Shown here: one piece after another, positions 52,616 through 62,138 of the stretch
How positions within the stretch are numbered: position 1 is the first letter of the stretch
Layout: every line of letters begins with the position of its first letter
Assembly (NCBI GenBank): GCA_944392695.1
Contig: CALXXN010000001.1
Location: 1 to 64,000 of the forward strand
From: an uncultured Spirochaetales bacterium
GTDB taxonomy: Bacteria; Spirochaetota; Spirochaetia; Sphaerochaetales; Sphaerochaetaceae
DNA: 64,000 nt
Reading direction: 5' to 3'
Position numbers and translations under genes: made by a program
Notes under the pieces: model-generated
The model's database searches: none
What the model saw: the letters and a program-made list of their open reading frames with translations, nothing else
What the model was told of the DNA's origin: nothing

Positions 52616-54286
52616 ATGCTCTCAGATATGGAAATCGCACACAGCGTGGAGATGCTCCCCATAATGGATGTCGCAGCCAGGCTTGGCATCCCAGGGGACC
52701 TCGTCGAGCCTTATGGCCGTTACAAGGCCAAGATCGACTACATGGCTTATACATCCCGTCCCCGCCAGGGGCGGCTCGTCCTTGTCACAGCCATCAACCC
52801 AACCCCTGCAGGGGAGGGCAAGACGACAGTGTCCATCGGGCTTGCTGACGCGCTTTCAAGGCGTGGGGTCAAGACCTGCCTGGCACTCAGGGAGCCCTCC
52901 CTGGGGCCTGTCTTCGGACTGAAGGGAGGGGCCGCTGGTGGAGGCTGGGCCCAGGTCGTACCCATGGAGGATATCAACCTCCACTTCACGGGTGACTTCC
53001 ATGCGGTCACTTCTGCCAACAACCTCATCGCGGCCTTGGTCGACAACTCAATCCACCAGGGCAATCCGCTTGACATCGACCCTCGCAGGGTGTCCTGGCG
53101 TCGTTGCCTTGACATGAATGACAGGCAGTTGAGGCATGTCATCTCCGGTCTTGGTGGCAGGAGCGATGGCACACCACGTGAGGAGGGCTTTGACATCACG
53201 ACGGCAAGCGAGGTCATGGCGGCTTTCTGCCTTGCGATGGACTTGGCGGACCTGAAGAAGCGTGTGGCCCGCATGGTCGTCGCCAGGACCTATGATGACA
53301 GGCCTGTGACAGTCGCCGACCTCGGTGGCACGGATGCTGTCTGCATACTCCTCCGGGATGCGCTCAAGCCCAACCTCGTACAGACACTGGAGGGCACTCC
53401 CGCATTCGTCCATGGCGGACCATTCGCCAATATCGCCCATGGTTGTAACAGTGTGATCGCCACGAGGCTGGCCTTGAAGCTTGCAGATGTCGTCGTCACA
53501 GAGGCAGGCTTCGGTGCTGACCTTGGGGCGGAGAAATTCATAGATATCAAGTGCAGGCTTTCGTCGATGATGCCATCAGCCATTGTCCTTGTCGCCTCGG
53601 TACGTGCCTTGAAGAGCCATGGGGGTGCGGCAAAGGATGCGCTCTCTCAAGAAGACCTGGAGGCTTTGGCGGAAGGGCTGTCGAACCTCGACCGTCATAT
53701 CTCGAACATCAGGGATGTCTGGAACATCACACCTGTAGTCGCCCTGAACCGCTTTTCAAGCGATACGGATGCAGAACTCTCACTTGTCACAAGCCATGTA
53801 AGCGCACAGGGTGTGAGGATCTGTCCTTGCGAGGTCTTCGCAAGTGGCGGCGAGGGTGGACTTGGCCTGGCTGATGAGGTGATGAAGGCCCTTGATGAGT
53901 CAGGGCGGCAGCAGGCGCACTTCACTTATCCTGATGACATCTCACCTGCGGACAAGATCCGTGCAGTGGCACGTCGGATCTACCACGCAGATGGTGTGGA
54001 CTTCGCACCTGGCGTGATCACCAAGCTGCGCAAGGCTGAAGCTGAAGGTTGGAGGACTTGTCCTGTCTGCATAGCCAAGACCCAGTACTCGTTTTCTGAC
54101 GACCCCAGGAAGACAGGTGCACCTGAGGGTTTCAGGATAAAGATCCGCGATGTACGCGTCAGTGCAGGGGCTGGCTTCATCGTCGCCTATGCAGGGGACA
54201 TCATGACGATGCCAGGGCTTCCCAAGGAACCTGCCGCCACGCTGATGAGGATAAGTGATGACGGAATCATCTCAGGACTGTCTTGA
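52616..54286 (+). CDS. fhs: Formate-tetrahydrofolate ligase
   Basis: Fhs makes 10-formyl-tetrahydrofolate from formate, THF and ATP, feeding purine synthesis and, in acetogens, the Wood-Ljungdahl route. The 556-residue protein has the nucleotide loop TAINPTPAGEGKTTVSIGLADAL near residue 59, LREPSLGPVFGLKGGAAGGGWAQVVPMEDINLHFTGD, and the C-terminal AKTQYSFSDDPRKTGAPEGF. It supplies the cofactor used by the AICAR transformylase at 18.8-20 kb. No ribosome site precedes the ATG, and the promoter is placed for a leaderless transcript. Its stop codon overlaps the -35 of the glnA promoter. Confidence 0.96.
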   Translation: MLSDMEIAHSVEMLPIMDVAARLGIPGDLVEPYGRYKAKIDYMAYTSRPRQGRLVLVTAINPTPAGEGKTTVSIGLADALSRRGVKTCLALREPSLGPVFGLKGGAAGGGWAQVVPMEDINLHFTGDFHAVTSANNLIAALVDNSIHQGNPLDIDPRRVSWRRCLDMNDRQLRHVISGLGGRSDGTPREEGFDITTASEVMAAFCLAMDLADLKKRVARMVVARTYDDRPVTVADLGGTDAVCILLRDALKPNLVQTLEGTPAFVHGGPFANIAHGCNSVIATRLALKLADVVVTEAGFGADLGAEKFIDIKCRLSSMMPSAIVLVASVRALKSHGGAAKDALSQEDLEALAEGLSNLDRHISNIRDVWNITPVVALNRFSSDTDAELSLVTSHVSAQGVRICPCEVFASGGEGGLGLADEVMKALDESGRQQAHFTYPDDISPADKIRAVARRIYHADGVDFAPGVITKLRKAEAEGWRTCPVCIAKTQYSFSDDPRKTGAPEGFRIKIRDVRVSAGAGFIVAYAGDIMTMPGLPKEPAATLMRISDDGIISGLS

Positions 54287-54311
54287 CAAAGACATGCCTT
54301 GTGGAAAGAAT
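54283..54311 (+). promoter_or_regulatory. glnA operon promoter overlapping the fhs stop
   Basis: TTGACA (54283-54288), 17 bases, AAGAAT (54306-54311). The predicted start near 54318 leaves a leader of about 59 bases that contains almost nothing but the hairpin at 54324-54357, a T-rich tail and the ribosome site. Confidence 0.55.
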
Positions 54312-54323
54312 GATGCCAACAGC

Positions 54324-54366
54324 AAGGGCGCTGCGGTCACTCGACCGCGGTGCCCTTTCCCTTTTT
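54324..54366 (+). terminator. Terminator/attenuator in the glnA leader
   Basis: Fifteen base pairs (AAGGGCGCTGCGGTC with GACCGCGGTGCCCTT, two G-U) close the loop ACTC. TCCCTTTTT and then the ribosome site GGAGGAGG follow. It can end fhs transcripts, but it also stands between any possible glnA promoter and the glnA ATG at 54377, so glnA expression requires read-through. Confidence 0.7.
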
Positions 54367-54376
54367 GGAGGAGGAG

Positions 54377-55690
54377 ATGACAAGACAGTTCGCTGATATC
54401 AAAGCAATGCTGGATGAGTATGAAGTGAAATTCGTACGCCTCGCTTTCTGCGACATCCTTGGCTCATTGAAGAACATCGCCATCATGGCTGATGAGCTGG
54501 AGGGTGCGGTTGAGCATGGGATATCATTCGACGCATCGAGCATAGAAGGCTTCGGACGGATCAACGAGTCCGACCTCTTCCTCAAGCCTGACCTGGACAG
54601 TTTCGCCATCCTGCCTTGGCGGCCGGCCACTGGCGCCGTGGCGCGTTTCTACTGCCAGATCACTTATCCTGATGGCCGTCCCTTCGAGGGTTGCGGGCGC
54701 AGCCTGCTCTCCTCCCTTGAGGACAGGGCTATTGCCAAGGGCTACAGCATGCTCCTAGGCCCTGAATGTGAGTTCTACCTCTTTGAGACAGATAGCGAGG
54801 GCAAGGCGACGACAAGACCGCTTGACAGGGCAGGTTATTTCGACGTCTACCCGGTCGACAGGGGGGAGAATGTAAGACGTGAGATCTGCTTCGCGCTTGA
54901 GGACATGGGTATCAAGCCGGAGCGGAGCCACCATGAGTCCGGACCCGGGCAGAACGAGATCGACTTCAGGGCATCAAGTCCACTGAAGGCTGCTGATGAT
55001 TTCCTATCCTTCAAGATGGCGGTCAAGTCGGTCTCCAGCGCGAAGGGCCTCTTTGCCTCCTTCCTGCCTAAGCCGCTGAGAAGTGAAAGCGGCAGCGGCC
55101 TTCATATCAACATGTCGCTGAGGAAGGATGGCAGGGCCCTCTTTGAAGATTTCGCCACCTCTCCAGACAAGGAAGCCTCCGCCTTCATGGCTGGTGTGAT
55201 GAGGCACATGGAGGAAGTCACTGTCTTCCTGAACCCTCTTCCTTCGTCCTACGAGAGGCTTGGCCGGAGTGAGGCGCCTGGCCGGGTGAGCTGGTCATGC
55301 CAGAACCGCTCGAGCCTGATCCGTGTGCCTGCGGCCCAGGGGGAGGGCGCAAGGATGGAAGTGCGTAGCGCGGATGGGGCAGTGAACCCGTATTTCGCTT
55401 TCGCCCTCTTGCTCTCAGCTGGTTTCGAGGGTATCGAGGATGGCCTTGGCCTGCCACCGGCCTATGACAAGAGCAGCTACGACGAGGAGGCCTCAAGGGT
55501 CCTCCGGCCACTTCCCGGGAGCCTCCTGGAAGCGGTGGAGAAGGCGAAGGAGAGCGACTTCGTCAAAGCTGTCATCCCATCTCCTGTCCTGGAATCTTAC
55601 CTGCGTGTCAAGGAGAAACAGGCCTTGGCATGGGAGTCGACCGGGGACAAGGATGCGTTCGAGCTCGAACACTACCTTCCTTATATCTAG
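54377..55690 (+). CDS. glnA: Glutamine synthetase type I
   Basis: GlnA joins ammonia to glutamate with ATP. The 437-residue protein has the GSI N-terminal domain (VRLAFCDILGSLKNIAIMADELEGAVEHGISFDASSIEGF) and the latch FYCQITYPDGRPFEG. Active-site segments are GPECEFYLF, SGPGQNEIDF, GSGLHINMSL, the NRSSLIRVP loop and EVRSADGAVNPYFAFALLL. No adenylylation tyrosine motif of the usual enterobacterial sequence is evident near residue 390. ATG 54377 follows GGAGGAGG at once; the frame is open to 54350, but that lies in the terminator. It is first in glnA-ANTAR-glnN. Confidence 0.95.
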   Translation: MTRQFADIKAMLDEYEVKFVRLAFCDILGSLKNIAIMADELEGAVEHGISFDASSIEGFGRINESDLFLKPDLDSFAILPWRPATGAVARFYCQITYPDGRPFEGCGRSLLSSLEDRAIAKGYSMLLGPECEFYLFETDSEGKATTRPLDRAGYFDVYPVDRGENVRREICFALEDMGIKPERSHHESGPGQNEIDFRASSPLKAADDFLSFKMAVKSVSSAKGLFASFLPKPLRSESGSGLHINMSLRKDGRALFEDFATSPDKEASAFMAGVMRHMEEVTVFLNPLPSSYERLGRSEAPGRVSWSCQNRSSLIRVPAAQGEGARMEVRSADGAVNPYFAFALLLSAGFEGIEDGLGLPPAYDKSSYDEEASRVLRPLPGSLLEAVEKAKESDFVKAVIPSPVLESYLRVKEKQALAWESTGDKDAFELEHYLPYI

Positions 55691-55705
55691 GAGAGGAGGT
55701 GGAGG

Positions 55706-56287
55706 ATGCCCAACGCCTTGCTGTTGAGAAGCCCTGACAGGCCACGGGAGAAGGAGCTCGTGCTCACTGGCGCGGGTTATGAGGTGACGATCTCGTCTTC
55801 TGTCTGTGAAGCCAGGAAGCTTCTCCTGGATGTCGATTTCCAACTCTTGGTCATAGAGTCGCCGCTGCTCGATGGCAGTGGCAGGGAAGTGGCGTCCAGC
55901 GCGGCGGCAATGGAGGGTCTTGATGTCGTCCTGCTTGTCAATGCAAGCCAGGTCGACGCCCTCTCATTCTCCCTTGGGCGTCTGGGAGTCTATGTCCTCT
56001 CGAGGACCTGCAGTGCTGCAGAGCTGAGGGCCCTCTTGAGGATAATCGCAGCGGGCAGGAGCCGGATAGACCGGCTCGAGGAGCGTTGCAGGAAGCTTGT
56101 GCGCCGCTTGAATGATGAGCGTGTGCTATGTGAGGCGAAGTGCCTGCTTGCACGCAGGCTTGGGCTGAGCGAGGAGGAAGCCCATCATATGATCGAGAGG
56201 CGGGCCATGGACGACAGGACCAGCCTCATCGATGCCGCACTTGGAGTCAGGCGGGAGGAGCTGGCCCTCTGGCACCAGGGAGGCTGA
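55706..56287 (+). CDS. ANTAR-domain RNA-binding regulator
   Basis: The 193-residue protein has an N-terminal receiver-like domain (about 1-115). The phosphate site is altered: where D is normal, [13 protein letters not shown] shows Glu/Ser, so it is probably not phosphorylated there. A coiled segment ([19 protein letters not shown]) follows, then a C-terminal ANTAR domain ([39 protein letters not shown]). ANTAR proteins bind paired RNA hairpins and prevent terminator formation, often in nitrogen genes. It lies between two glutamine synthetase genes, 15 bases after glnA and 16 before glnN. The terminator just before glnA is the obvious candidate target. Confidence 0.85.
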   Translation: MPNALLLRSPDRPREKELVLTGAGYEVTISSSVCEARKLLLDVDFQLLVIESPLLDGSGREVASSAAAMEGLDVVLLVNASQVDALSFSLGRLGVYVLSRTCSAAELRALLRIIAAGRSRIDRLEERCRKLVRRLNDERVLCEAKCLLARRLGLSEEEAHHMIERRAMDDRTSLIDAALGVRREELALWHQGG

Positions 56288-56303
56288 ACGAGGAACCAAG
56301 GAC

Positions 56304-58391
56304 ATGTTTGACATCAGTGAAGAATTTGGAAGCATGGTCTTCTCTGACCATGTGATGAGGCAGTTATTGCCTAAGACGGTCTATGAATCTCTCAAGAAGA
56401 CAAGGGAGGAGGGGCGTAGCCTTGACGAGGCTGTGGCCGATGTCGTCGCAGCAGCGATGAAGGACTGGGCCATGTCGAAGGGGGCCACCCACTACACCCA
56501 CTGGTTCCAGCCGATGACTGGGATCACGGCAGAGAAGCATGATGCCTTCCTCAGCCGTGACAGCCAAGGCCATATGATCAGTGAGTTCTCTGGCAAGGCC
56601 CTGGTCAAGGGTGAGCCTGATGCTTCCTCATTCCCCTCTGGCGGTCTGCGCGCCACCTTCGAGGCGAGAGGATATACGGCCTGGGATCCGACGAGCTACG
56701 CTTTCATCAAGGATGGCACCTTGTGCATCCCGACAGCCTTCTGCTCCTACACAGGCCAGGTCCTGGACAAGAAGACCCCATTGCTGCGCAGCATGGATGC
56801 GCTCAGCGCTGCCGCTGTCCGTGTGCTCGCGCTCTTCGGCAAGAAGGTCCGCCGTGTCAATGCGACAGTCGGCCCTGAGCAGGAGTATTTCCTAATCGAC
56901 AGGGCTGATTACGACAAGAGGCTTGACTTGAGGGTCAGCGGACGTACCCTGATCGGCGCCCCCGCCGCCAAGGGCCAGGAGCTTGACGACCATTACTTTG
57001 GTTCGATCCGCCCAAGGGTCAAGGCGTTCATGGAGGATTTGGACAAGGAGCTGTGGCGTCTTGGCGTACCTTCAAAGACAGAGCATAACGAAGTCGCACC
57101 ATGCCAGCATGAGATGGCACCCATTTTTGACAATGTCAATGTCGCGACAGATGCCAACCAGCTGACAATGGAGCTGATGCGCAAGGTCGCCGAGCGCCAT
57201 GGCCTCGCATGCCTCTTGCATGAAAAGCCGTTCAAGGGTGTCAACGGATCCGGCAAGCACAACAACTGGTCTATCTCCACAGACAGTGGTGAGAACCTGC
57301 TCGATCCTGGCCGCACGCCGGCTGGCAACGCGCAGTTCCTCCTCTTCCTGACCGCTGTGATCCGTGCTGTCGATGAATACCAGGACCTGTTGAGGATTTC
57401 TGTCGCATCGGCAGGCAACGACCACCGCCTTGGGGCGAACGAGGCCCCTCCCGCCATCGTGTCGATCTTTGTCGGTGACGAACTCGAGTCTGTGATCTCG
57501 TCCTTGACCGGGTCTGCTGGTTCTGGGAAGGAGAAGAAATCCGGCGTGATCGATATCGGGGCGGCTGTGCTTCCGAAGCTCGCACGCGACAACAGCGACC
57601 GCAACCGGACAAGCCCCTTCGCCTTCACGGGTGACAAGTTCGAGTTCCGCATGCCAGGCTCCTCGTTCAACATCGCTTGTACGAACATCATGCTGAACAC
57701 AGCTGTCGCTGACAGTCTTGAAGCCTTTGCGGATGAGCTTGAGCCGGCGGCAGGTGACAAAGAGGCGTTCTTGAAGAGCCTGAACGCCTTGGTCACACGC
57801 GAGCTCAAGGCCCATGAGAGGATCATCTTCAATGGCAACGGCTATTCGAAGGAGTGGGAGGAGGAGGCTGCCCGCCGCGGCTTGTCAAACTACAAGAAGA
57901 CGCCTGATGCGCTTGAACACTATACAGATGAGAAGAATGTCTCACTCTTCGAGCGCCATCATGTCTATACCCGCGAGGAGCTCGTCAGCCGTGCCGAGAT
58001 CTGCCTTGATGAGTATCAGAAGGCAGTGCGCATAGAAGCTTCCGCCATGCTTGAGATGCTGCACCGTCAGGTCATTCCTGCAGCGAGCGCCTTCTCAAAA
58101 GACCTCGCACAGTCCATCCAGGCGAAGTCCGCGCTTGGGCTTGAGTCGAAAGGCGAGAGGACGTTGTGCCGCCGTGTCACAGGCCTGCTCGACTCGTTGG
58201 TCGAGTCTGTCGACGCGCTTGATGTGATCGCATCACGCAAAGTCGACGGTGTCATGGATGGCGCACGCTACGCATCAGATGTGATCCTCGCACAGATGGA
58301 CGTGTGCCGTGATGCCTCTGACAGCCTTGAGGCCTTGGTAGGTAAGGAATACTGGCCTGTCCCGACATATTCGGACATCCTTTTCAGGTGA
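56304..58391 (+). CDS. glnN: Glutamine synthetase type III
   Basis: The 695-residue protein matches type III glutamine synthetases of Bacteroides and spirochaetes. The N-terminal domain has [18 protein letters not shown] and [21 protein letters not shown]. Catalytic segments are [66 protein letters not shown] and the late [16 protein letters not shown] 56304 lies after AAGGA; the frame extends back to 56232, inside the ANTAR gene. Holding both type I and type III enzymes in one operon with an antiterminator suggests a switch between nitrogen states. Confidence 0.95.
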   Translation: MFDISEEFGSMVFSDHVMRQLLPKTVYESLKKTREEGRSLDEAVADVVAAAMKDWAMSKGATHYTHWFQPMTGITAEKHDAFLSRDSQGHMISEFSGKALVKGEPDASSFPSGGLRATFEARGYTAWDPTSYAFIKDGTLCIPTAFCSYTGQVLDKKTPLLRSMDALSAAAVRVLALFGKKVRRVNATVGPEQEYFLIDRADYDKRLDLRVSGRTLIGAPAAKGQELDDHYFGSIRPRVKAFMEDLDKELWRLGVPSKTEHNEVAPCQHEMAPIFDNVNVATDANQLTMELMRKVAERHGLACLLHEKPFKGVNGSGKHNNWSISTDSGENLLDPGRTPAGNAQFLLFLTAVIRAVDEYQDLLRISVASAGNDHRLGANEAPPAIVSIFVGDELESVISSLTGSAGSGKEKKSGVIDIGAAVLPKLARDNSDRNRTSPFAFTGDKFEFRMPGSSFNIACTNIMLNTAVADSLEAFADELEPAAGDKEAFLKSLNALVTRELKAHERIIFNGNGYSKEWEEEAARRGLSNYKKTPDALEHYTDEKNVSLFERHHVYTREELVSRAEICLDEYQKAVRIEASAMLEMLHRQVIPAASAFSKDLAQSIQAKSALGLESKGERTLCRRVTGLLDSLVESVDALDVIASRKVDGVMDGARYASDVILAQMDVCRDASDSLEALVGKEYWPVPTYSDILFR

Positions 58392-58428
58392 TTGCTGGTA
58401 AGACTCCAGAATTGTGTTTTTCCCCTTT

Positions 58429-58461
58429 CCCGGTCCTGCAGCTGCAGGGCCGGGTTTCCCC
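58429..58461 (+). terminator. Terminator of the glutamine synthetase operon
   Basis: CCCGGTCCTGC-AGCT-GCAGGGCCGGG forms 11 pairs (one G-U) with a tetraloop, then TTTCCCC. Confidence 0.75.
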
Positions 58462-58547
58462 ATGCCACATATGTCCCGCAATTCCGTGCCGCCCAACACG
58501 CACGGCCCTTGCTTTGTTATATTCCCCTATCAAGGAGAGAATAGGAA

Positions 58548-59105
58548 ATGAGAAAGGATTTCGGTTCAAAAGCCTGGTCATACCCACAGCCTGTGCTGAT
58601 CATCGGCACCTATGACGAGGAGGGCAGGCCTGATGCGATGAATGCCGCCTGGGGAGGCATCTACGATGATGACAAGTTCATCCTCTGCCTGAGCAAGGGT
58701 CACAAGACCACAAAGAACATCAATGCACTCAAGGCCTTCACGGTCTCATTCGCGACTGAAGAGCAGATGGTGGCTTGCGACTATGTCGGAATCACAAGTG
58801 GCAACAGCGTCCCAGACAAGGTCCAGAAGGCAGGCTTCACAGTCACGAAGAGCAGCCATGTCAACGCACCGCTTTTCAACGAGCTGCCGATGGCCATCGA
58901 GTGCGAGCTTGTCAGGATTGACGACGATGAGCACATAATCGGACGCATCGTCAACGTCTCTGTCGACGAATCTGTCCTCGGCACTGACGGCCAGCCTGAT
59001 GTCACACTGCTTAAACCGATCAGCTTCGACCCAGTGCGTGCAGGCTACCTTGCCACAGGTGAGAGGGTGGGTGATGCCTTCAAGGCGGGCCGCGCCCTGA
59101 AGTGA
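58548..59105 (+). CDS. Flavin reductase family FMN-binding protein
   Basis: The 185-residue protein has the split-barrel FMN fold. It starts with WSYPQPVLIIGTYDEEGRPDAMNAAWGG, then ILCLSKGHKTTKNINALKAFTVSFATEEQMVACDYVGITSGNSVPDKV and an LLKPISFDPVRAGYLATGERVGDAF tail. Relatives bind FMN and reduce it or pass electrons in anaerobes; the physiological partner is unknown. AAGGAGA lies nine bases before the ATG. It is transcribed alone, followed by its own terminator. Confidence 0.85.
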   Translation: MRKDFGSKAWSYPQPVLIIGTYDEEGRPDAMNAAWGGIYDDDKFILCLSKGHKTTKNINALKAFTVSFATEEQMVACDYVGITSGNSVPDKVQKAGFTVTKSSHVNAPLFNELPMAIECELVRIDDDEHIIGRIVNVSVDESVLGTDGQPDVTLLKPISFDPVRAGYLATGERVGDAFKAGRALK

Positions 59106-59128
59106 GCAGTACTGCCAGACAATGAGAG

Positions 59129-59160
59129 GAGGGCCTTGGAAGAGAATCCAGGGCCCTCTG
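59129..59160 (+). terminator. Terminator of the flavin reductase gene
   Basis: GAGGGCCTTGG and CCAGGGCCCTC form 11 pairs (one G-U) around an 8-base loop. It ends just before the -35 of the next gene. Confidence 0.65.
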
Positions 59161-59190
59161 TTGCACAAGCCCCCTGCCATGGATGAGAAT
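59161..59190 (+). promoter_or_regulatory. Candidate leaderless promoter of the mnmA-like gene
   Basis: TTGCAC (59161-59166), 18 bases, GAGAAT (59185-59190), then 7 bases to the ATG at 59198. The -10 matches that of the rhamnose regulator. Confidence 0.4.
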
Positions 59191-59197
59191 CGGGGAC

Positions 59198-60274
59198 ATG
59201 AGGATTCTTGTAGGACTCTCGGGAGGTATAGACTCCTCCGTCGCCGCCTACCTCTTGAAGAAGGAAGGCCATGAGGTTGAAGGCGCCACGATGCTCATCT
59301 GGCGCAAGGACTCGCCATACCCCGCACCGGTCAGCCCGAACAGCTGCTATTCACCAGCCCGGGCTGAGGACAAGGCCGCGGTCACGGCTTTCTGCAGGCG
59401 CATCGGCATCCCCCACCACATCATCGATTGCACCCGGCTTTACGAGGAGGGGGTCCTCGAGGACTTCCGCCGTGAGTACATGGATGGACGTACGCCCAAT
59501 CCCTGTGTCTGGTGTAATGTGAAGATCAAGTTCGGTGCCATGCTGGATGAGGTCCGCGCCCAGGGCATCCCCTTCGATTATTTCGCCACAGGGCACTATG
59601 CCAGGATAACAAGGGATGAGTCCACTGGGCGTTACCAACTGAGGAAGGCGGTCGATCCCCTCAAGGACCAGTCCTACTTCCTTTACCGCCTCTCTCAGGA
59701 CCAGCTTGCCCATACGCTCTTCCCACTTGGCTCCTATCACAAGACGGAAGTCAGGAAAATCGACGAGGAGCAGGGCTTTCATGAGAAGGGGGCTGCGGAA
59801 AGCCAGGACTTCTACGGTGGTGACTACAGTGAACTCCTCGGTGTCGAGGACAAGCTTGGTGAGATCGTCATGACTGATGGGCGTGTAGTTGGGCATCACA
59901 ATGGCTATTGGCACTATACCGTTGGCCAGAGGAGGGGGCTTGGCGTCGCCGCTCCAGCCCCCCTGTATGTGCTTTACACCGACAGCGCAACGAACAGGGT
60001 CTATGTCGGTTACAGGGATGAGCTGGGTGTGTCCACCGCCTATGTCGACCATGTCGTCTGGACGAGCTGCCTGGACTTCGAGGAGGGACGTGTCTATACG
60101 GTCAAGGTCCGTAGCGCTTCGAAAGGTTCCCCTGCCTATGTGACGAAGACAGGTGATGACAGCCTGCGCATCGACTTCCTCTCCCCAGAGGATGGAGTCA
60201 GTGCAGGGCAGAGCGCTGTCGTCTACGATGGAGACCTCGTCGTGGCTGGAGGCCTGCTAGCCTCTCCACGTTAG
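59198..60274 (+). CDS. MnmA-like tRNA 2-thiouridylase, atypical
   Basis: MnmA adds sulfur to U34 of some tRNAs. The 358-residue protein has the PP-loop LVGLSGGIDSSVAAYLL at the N-terminus, RTPNPCVWCNVKIKFG near residue 105, YFATGHYARI, DPLKDQSYFLYRL and YTVGQRRGLGV near 240. The first active cysteine is present, in a C-x2-C pair. Where normal MnmA has its second catalytic cysteine (S-x-[ED]-I-C-F), this protein reads AESQDFYGGDY with none. It may use another cysteine or another sulfur-transfer scheme, or modify a different substrate. The start is ATG 59198; an ATG at 59183 is in frame but overlaps the -10. Confidence 0.82.
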   Translation: MRILVGLSGGIDSSVAAYLLKKEGHEVEGATMLIWRKDSPYPAPVSPNSCYSPARAEDKAAVTAFCRRIGIPHHIIDCTRLYEEGVLEDFRREYMDGRTPNPCVWCNVKIKFGAMLDEVRAQGIPFDYFATGHYARITRDESTGRYQLRKAVDPLKDQSYFLYRLSQDQLAHTLFPLGSYHKTEVRKIDEEQGFHEKGAAESQDFYGGDYSELLGVEDKLGEIVMTDGRVVGHHNGYWHYTVGQRRGLGVAAPAPLYVLYTDSATNRVYVGYRDELGVSTAYVDHVVWTSCLDFEEGRVYTVKVRSASKGSPAYVTKTGDDSLRIDFLSPEDGVSAGQSAVVYDGDLVVAGGLLASPR

Positions 60275-60330
60275 ACAAAGGCATCAACACGTGTTAACCT
60301 CATTGTGTACTAAGCAAGGAGGAACTCCAG

Positions 60331-61140
60331 ATGCGCGTCATCATACAGAATGATTATGACAGGCTCTCGAAGTGGGCCGCCAGGCATATCGCAAAGACGA
60401 TCAGGGACTTCGGCCCCACTCCGGAGAGGCCATTCATCCTTGGTCTTCCCACAGGATCTTCCCCGATTGGGACCTACAAGGAGCTGATCCGCCTCAACAA
60501 GGAAGGTGTGATTTCCTTCAAGAACGTCGTCACCTTCAACATGGATGAGTATGTCGGACTGCCCAAGGAACATCCTGAGAGCTACTGGTCCTTCATGCAT
60601 ACGAACTTCTTCAACCACATCGACATCCCTGCCGACCATATCAACATCCTCAACGGCAACGCCCCAGACCTCGAGGCTGAGTGCCGCCGCTATGAGGAGA
60701 AGATCGCCTCCTATGGTGGCATCGACCTCTTCCTTGGTGGTATTGGCGCGGATGGCCACATCGCCTTCAACGAGCCCTTCAGCTCACTTGCTTCACGCAC
60801 AAGGATCAAGACACTGACCTATGATACGAAGGTCATGAACTCCCGCTTCTTCGGTGGTGACGTCAACGCAGTGCCAAGCACGGCCCTGACAGTCGGTGTC
60901 CAGACAGTCACTGACAGCAAGGAGGTCGTCATCCTGGTCAACGGCCACAACAAGGCCCGTGCCCTCCAGGCGACTGTCGAGGGTGCTGTCTCCCAGTACT
61001 GGACCTGCTCGGCCCTCCAGATGCACCCCAAGGCCATCATTGTCTGTGACGAGAGTGCCTGTTCTGAGCTCAAGGTCGGCACTTACAAGTACTTCAAGGA
61101 CATCGAAGCTCCTTACCTCGACCCAGACGGGATCCTCTAA
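60331..61140 (+). CDS. nagB: Glucosamine-6-phosphate deaminase
   Basis: NagB turns glucosamine 6-phosphate into fructose 6-phosphate and ammonia. The 269-residue protein equals the E. coli length (266) and keeps the active residues: [15 protein letters not shown] near 40, [10 protein letters not shown] (general base D72), and [14 protein letters not shown] (D141, H143, E148 region). AAGGAGG precedes the ATG. A 10-bp palindrome AACACGTGTT lies at 60286-60295, about 40 bases upstream, a possible operator. No nagA is near. Ammonia release links it loosely to the adjacent nitrogen operon. Confidence 0.96.
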   Translation: MRVIIQNDYDRLSKWAARHIAKTIRDFGPTPERPFILGLPTGSSPIGTYKELIRLNKEGVISFKNVVTFNMDEYVGLPKEHPESYWSFMHTNFFNHIDIPADHINILNGNAPDLEAECRRYEEKIASYGGIDLFLGGIGADGHIAFNEPFSSLASRTRIKTLTYDTKVMNSRFFGGDVNAVPSTALTVGVQTVTDSKEVVILVNGHNKARALQATVEGAVSQYWTCSALQMHPKAIIVCDESACSELKVGTYKYFKDIEAPYLDPDGIL

Positions 61141-61152
61141 GAGGAAAACAGG

Positions 61153-61184
61153 CAAGCCACTTGGACGGTTCCAGGTGGCTTGTC
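61153..61184 (+). terminator. Hairpin after nagB
   Basis: CAAGCCACTTGG and CCAGGTGGCTTG form 12 pairs (one G-U) with a 6-base loop, 12 bases after the stop. Confidence 0.65.
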
Positions 61185-61275
61185 ACTTGAATGCAAGGCT
61201 GAACTGATGAAGGGGATGCAGGTTGCATCATCAAGGCAAAGAGAGGCTCTGCCGATAGACGGTAGCCTCCTGACA

Positions 61276-61315
61276 GAAAAAAGCGGAAGCCACCCCGTGC
61301 CAGAAGGGTGGCTTC
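61276..61315 (-). terminator. Rho-independent terminator of the trmJ-gdpD operon
   Basis: On the minus strand GAAGCCACCC and GGGTGGCTTC form a perfect 10-bp stem, followed by CGCTTTTTTC. Confidence 0.85.
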
Positions 61316-61333
61316 GTCATTCCATGGCTCTTC

Positions 61334-62137
61334 TCACTGTCTGATGCCAAGCTCCTTGGCGACCTTGATGACAGTGGCTGGGTCGTCTGTCATCACAGTG
61401 TCGACACCCATGTTGAAGAGTTCCCTCATCTCTGCTTCCTCGTTGATCGTCCAGACCATGACAATGGCATCACGTTTGTGCATCGCATCAACGAAGGATG
61501 GGGTCACGACCTTGACAGGCCCAGCCTGGCGGGGGATCTGGAAGATGATCTTCCTCTTGAAGGAGGAGGGCAGTGTGTGGGTCTTCTGCCTGAAAAGGAG
61601 GGGTACGACCTCTGCTGTCGTCACACTTGTCAGAATCTCAGGTGCATCCTTGCGCAGCTTCTTCAGGTTCGACAGGTGGAAGGAGGCTCCAACGACCCTG
61701 TCTACGGCGTCATGGCGGCGGATCGTCTCGATGAAGGCATCGACGATTTCAGGGCACTTTGTCTTCAAATCTATGTTGAAGCGCTGTCCAGGACAGGCCT
61801 CAAGGGCCTCAGAGAGCGTGCAGATCCTGACACCCTGGCCCCTGAATGGATAGCTCTTGCCTCCATCCTTGGTGAAGGTGTAGCCGGCATCGTAGTGTCG
61901 GAGCTCTTCGAGGGTGTGGTCCTCGACCCTGCCTGTGCCATCTGTGTTGCGTTCAAGGGTGGGGTCATGCCAGATGACGAGCTGCCCATCCTTTGTGATA
62001 TGTATATCGGTCTCTACGACATCAATGCCCATCTTCACCGCCGATTCGAAGGCGGGCAGGGTGTTCTCAGGGAAGTGCTTGCTGTCACCGCGGTGGGCGA
62101 CGACCCTGGGCATCGGGGCAAGGAAGCTATGTGTCAT
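61334..62137 (-). CDS. Glycerophosphodiester phosphodiesterase
   Basis: The enzyme releases glycerol 3-phosphate from deacylated phospholipids. The 267-residue protein has the GDPD core: VVAHRGDSKHFPENTLPAFESAVKMGIDVVETDIHITKDGQLVIWHDPTLERNTDGTG, with catalytic His in AHRG and HDP and metal ligands in E-x-D. NIDLKTKCPEI and the closing VMVWTINEEAEMRELFNMGVDTVMTDDP follow. No signal peptide is present, so it acts in the cytoplasm, like UgpQ. It starts one base after the TrmJ stop, in the same operon. Confidence 0.93.
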   Translation of the reverse strand: MTHSFLAPMPRVVAHRGDSKHFPENTLPAFESAVKMGIDVVETDIHITKDGQLVIWHDPTLERNTDGTGRVEDHTLEELRHYDAGYTFTKDGGKSYPFRGQGVRICTLSEALEACPGQRFNIDLKTKCPEIVDAFIETIRRHDAVDRVVGASFHLSNLKKLRKDAPEILTSVTTAEVVPLLFRQKTHTLPSSFKRKIIFQIPRQAGPVKVVTPSFVDAMHKRDAIVMVWTINEEAEMRELFNMGVDTVMTDDPATVIKVAKELGIRQ

Positions 62138-62138
62138 G

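Noticed and set aside
54287-54376. Classical ANTAR target (two hairpins with hexaloops, A at 1 and G at 4)
   Set aside because: The only small early hairpin reads AAG-ACATGC-CTT, with T at loop position 4 and only three pairs, and it would lie before the predicted transcript start.
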